Positions 61,292 through 64,000 of a stretch of DNA of 64,000 nucleotides are shown piece by piece (position 1 is the stretch's first letter; each line of letters starts with the position of its first letter). The stretch covers positions 186,001-250,000 of the forward strand of contig SJRY01000040.1 of assembly GCA_011319805.1 (NCBI GenBank), given 5' to 3'. The stretch comes from Macrocybe gigantea. Taxonomy: Eukaryota; Basidiomycota; Agaricomycetes; Agaricales; Callistosporiaceae. The notes under the pieces are model-generated. The model saw only the letters and a program-made list of their open reading frames with translations. It was not told the DNA's origin and did no database searches. Made by a program: the position numbers and the translations under genes.

Positions 61292-62849
61292 TTAGGCTCC
61301 AAGTTCGTAAGCGAACGCGATGGCAATCCTCGTGAACTCGGCTGCGTGCTGCCAGGAGAATCCAGGGAACGAGGTGGAGTCAAAGTCGGTGTGAACGCGG
61401 GGGTGGTCCTCCCCAAGGTGGGCTTCGTAGGGCAAGGCCGTTGGATAGCCTTGCTGGTCCCAGCTAGCATGATCCGAACACGCGTATCCGCACTTTGCGA
61501 AGAATGAGTTTTCGATCCCCAGAACGTTGTCAAAAATATACGTACTGGGTAATTCGTGACCCAGGACAGGGAGGTGTAAGTTTCAATGACGGATGCCACG
61601 AACGACGTCAGATTCTGGTTTGTGTAGTCCTGTGGCCGAAAACGAATTTCTGATTCGAACCCGTGCATTCAGCAGCGATAGGGTTCATCAAGACGCACTG
61701 GCATCAAGCCTATTGTTCCATTGGAACCTGGTTTCACGCTGTCAGAGGTTCGTTATCAATGATCCAAGTAATGCAACTGAATTGCGTACTAGGCCGTCAT
61801 GTCGAGCTGCATCATAGCTTTGACTTGAGCACTTGATTTCTTATAGCTCTGGGCAATTGCCTGTGAACCGAGAAGGCCAACTTCTTCGGCAGAGTACCTA
61901 ATTTTCGTCGTTCGTTGTCAGTGAGAAGATGCCGTCCTCTCGAATAAGAGGATCGTGACTACCAGTGAAACTCCACCGGAGTAGTAGGTCTGAAATTGGC
62001 TTCGAGCAAAGTACGGAAAGCTTCCATGAGATTTACAGTGCCGCTTCCGTCGTCATCGGCACCAGGAGCTCGACCGTTCATGGTATCATTCATATTAATG
62101 GAGTCCATATGAGCACCGAGGATCGTGATCGGTCCGCCCGTTGAACCAGGAATACGAGCAATAATGGAATCTTGACCCCAGGAATGCTTGAACGCACTCA
62201 CGGTAGCCTTGCTGTTCGGATAGGCACGGATGATCTGAGAGTTTGAGAGCGAATATGTAAAATATAGTTCATAACGGCAATGGTAGATGATCTCACGTCT
62301 CCGACGGTCTGAACTATCCATTCAGTGGCAGCTGCGCCGGTGGAAGATTTGTAGTAGCGATTGTTAAAAGACGTCAGGTTGTTGAGATACGCCTGCATGT
62401 TCGGAATGGAGAGCGACCGGATGACGGCGTTGACTTCGGGCTGACGAGAAGGACTTGAGTCTGCACTCCACTTTCGTGAGCAGGTTTTATATTATTTTAT
62501 TCGAGAGATTGAGGCATACAGGTATGGGTTTGGACAAGGAATTTCGCGCCTCGCTGAGGTGGGGCATCGGGGTCATGCACTTCGGTAATATCAAACTGTC
62601 GAAACGCAATCGGAAATATATATATTTTCACAGTTTGTAAGGGACGTACGAATGGTAGCCCCGAACGCAGTAAACCCAGCTTTTCTTCCTCCGTCTTCCA
62701 AACGGGCTCCGCTCCGTCCGAAAGCCTGAGGAGGCGCAGACCTTGGGCCGATTTTTCTTTCAACTCTGCCAGAGAGACGATCGCACTTTCGACGGGGATC
62801 GTGAAGCTGGCGGTAAATAGGATTAAAAGGAGTGAAAGAACAACCTCAT
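61292..62849 (-). CDS. secreted M28 family aminopeptidase, copy B (one apparent 1-nt deletion)
   Basis: Paralogue of the gene at 14679-16186, opposite strand. Start at 62849 with a hydrophobic signal ([17 protein letters not shown]) that joins the ATG only if one base is restored at about 62833. Then [24 protein letters not shown] propeptide start, [45 protein letters not shown]. Metal ligands visible: [15 protein letters not shown], and the last ligand in [11 protein letters not shown] near 61490; [20 protein letters not shown] precedes it. Ends [10 protein letters not shown] at the stop at 61292. The middle exons around 61960-61650 (Glu pair and LDMT) are split by introns and fit less cleanly but are recognisable. 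Confidence 0.82.
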
Positions 62850-63074
62850 CGTTTGTTCAAGAAGGAAGGAATGGACGGGAAGGATCGTGGTGACGGTAGT
62901 TGGCGTGAAGGCCACGCGCACTTCCACTCCAATCTATTATCGGTTACGAACCCGAATTACTGCCATTCCTTGAAACATCGTTAACATGGCAAGGTAGACG
63001 GTATGCAGTGTTATCTCTGTTAGCTCATAGTTAGTGCTTACACGCGTGGAACGCTCTCCTCTGCTTGACAGCAT

Positions 63075-64000
63075 TCAGACGATAAATGTACATCTCAGCC
63101 CATAATGATCGCTCCAAGGGATCTCGACAGATTCCGCGCCCGGCCTAGGAACCTCAATACGACCAGGGCGGAGGACCTCCATTTCCTCCGCCTTCAAGCC
63201 CATCACGGCAACCTTGTCCAACCTGCCCGGTCCCAATCTGTCCTGCCGTTGCGCGCCGACACCCCACGTAGCTCCTCCCCCAGGGCCTGTCCTTCCGTGC
63301 AACGCGACCCACGCATCCACCAGGCCGTTCTCGTCGACCAGCCCTTCATCCCCGGGGCTGATGGCGTTGAAGTCGCCAGCGACGATGCCGCCGCTGCACC
63401 CGGGTTCGCGCAGGACGTCGGCCAGCATCTTCATCTGCCGGGCGCGGAAAGATGGGGTATCCCTGAGCGAGTCGAGGTGCACGTTCACGAGACGGAAGAC
63501 CGTGCCGGGCGCGTTCGGTGGGATGATGTCCACGTAAAGCCACATCTCTCCCGTACTTGCTCGGGATGGTCACGCGGGAGACGAGCATGAACTTGCCCCC
63601 TCCTCCTTCGACACCAGCGCCCAACTTCTGCGAATCCAGGCCGGAGGCAAAGCGCGCGCTGGACAACAGCGTCATGGTCGCAAAGGGCACGCCTTCAAAC
63701 GACGTTTGGTCCTCGGCATCGGTCACCAGGAAGGCACCGCGCACTCCAGGAGAGAGGCGCGGACGTCAGGCGCGACTTCTTGAAAGAAGATGATGTCCGG
63801 AGATTTCCGACCCTCGAGTATATGGCCGAGGATGAGTTTGGCGCTGAGACGGGCCGCGAGGAGGAAAGCCTCTGCGCCACTTGGCTCTGTGCGTTTCTCG
63901 ATGGTAAAGGTAGCCACGTTCGGGCGGAGCGGTCGAAGGCAGAAAAAGTACGCGAAAGTCTGCTGGCGACCGTGGCGGAGTGTTGGAAAGCGGGAAGCTT
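63075..64000 (-). CDS. endonuclease/exonuclease/phosphatase-fold enzyme, 5' end outside the window
   Basis: EEP superfamily (DNase I-like; family includes Tdp2-like phosphodiesterases and many small nucleases). The minus strand enters from the right edge: SPDIIFFQEVAPDVRASLLE holds the metal-binding glutamate (QEV). VRGAFLVTDAE and TMTLLSSARF follow, then RLVNVHLDSLRDT with the His-x-Asp motif. IVAGDFNAISPGD carries the catalytic Asp and Asn, RLDKVAVMG follows, and SDHYGLRCTFIV at the stop carries the SDH motif. One base is missing at about 63743 (LLE|VRGAF) and two bases at about 63548 in a GA repeat (YGR|EMWLYVD). Substrate cannot be assigned. Confidence 0.75.

Overview
The window looks like nuclear DNA of a filamentous basidiomycete, probably an agaricomycete (mushroom-forming, saprotrophic or litter/wood-associated). 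The evidence is spliceosomal introns that are almost all 50-65 nt with GT(R)NGT donors and CTNAC-type branch sites, up to 13 exons per gene, and a gene set typical of that group: a heme-thiolate peroxygenase, a DyP peroxidase, a flavin monooxygenase, a cytochrome P450 relic, GH76 glycosidases, M28 aminopeptidases and a relic resembling the DUF6533-type membrane proteins. There is no bacterial-style operon, CRISPR array or intact transposon.

Layout. 0.2-2.8 kb: a tRNA-Phe with an odd acceptor stem, then a decayed P450. 3.1-7.6 kb: coproporphyrinogen III oxidase and a Rho1-type GEF (DH-PH-CNH). 8.9-10.2 kb: a broken membrane-protein gene. 11.4-16.2 kb: a secreted type-B carboxylesterase and a secreted M28 aminopeptidase. 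16.4-18.1 kb: a diverged mRNA-cap methyltransferase homologue and an unrecognised helical gene. 19.4-27.7 kb: an MFS transporter, two GH76 genes and an unrecognised gene between them. 28.3-34.3 kb: housekeeping genes (thymidylate kinase, ER-anchored E2 Ubc6, spliceosomal cyclophilin Cwc27). 34.9-44.4 kb: an oxidative stretch (peroxygenase, flavin monooxygenase, DyP). 45.1-48.9 kb: a 1204-residue helical-bundle/TPR protein. 49.2-57.3 kb: an NTF2-like protein, a Vps9-domain Rab5 GEF and a coiled-coil protein. 58.4-64 kb: a Bud6/Aip3 N-domain protein, SAICAR synthetase (ADE1), a second M28 aminopeptidase, and an endonuclease/phosphatase-fold gene that runs off the right edge.

How it fits together. 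Most genes are unrelated housekeeping or secretory neighbours. The only functional grouping I would defend is degradative or oxidative secretion: esterase, two aminopeptidases, two mannan-type glycosidases and a secreted peroxygenase, with intracellular-looking oxidases nearby.

The strongest overall signal is technical or evolutionary. When exons are joined by hand, four genes close perfectly (esterase 564 aa, peroxygenase 415 aa, flavin monooxygenase 597 aa, coiled-coil protein 273 aa). About a dozen others, including essential ones (HEM13, ADE1, thymidylate kinase, UBC6), each need one or two single-base corrections, nearly always restoring one missing base. Three GC-AG introns and two microexons were needed to make other models close. 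I did not find a convincing new multi-gene system. All gene models come from reading the sequence and family memory, with no database search.
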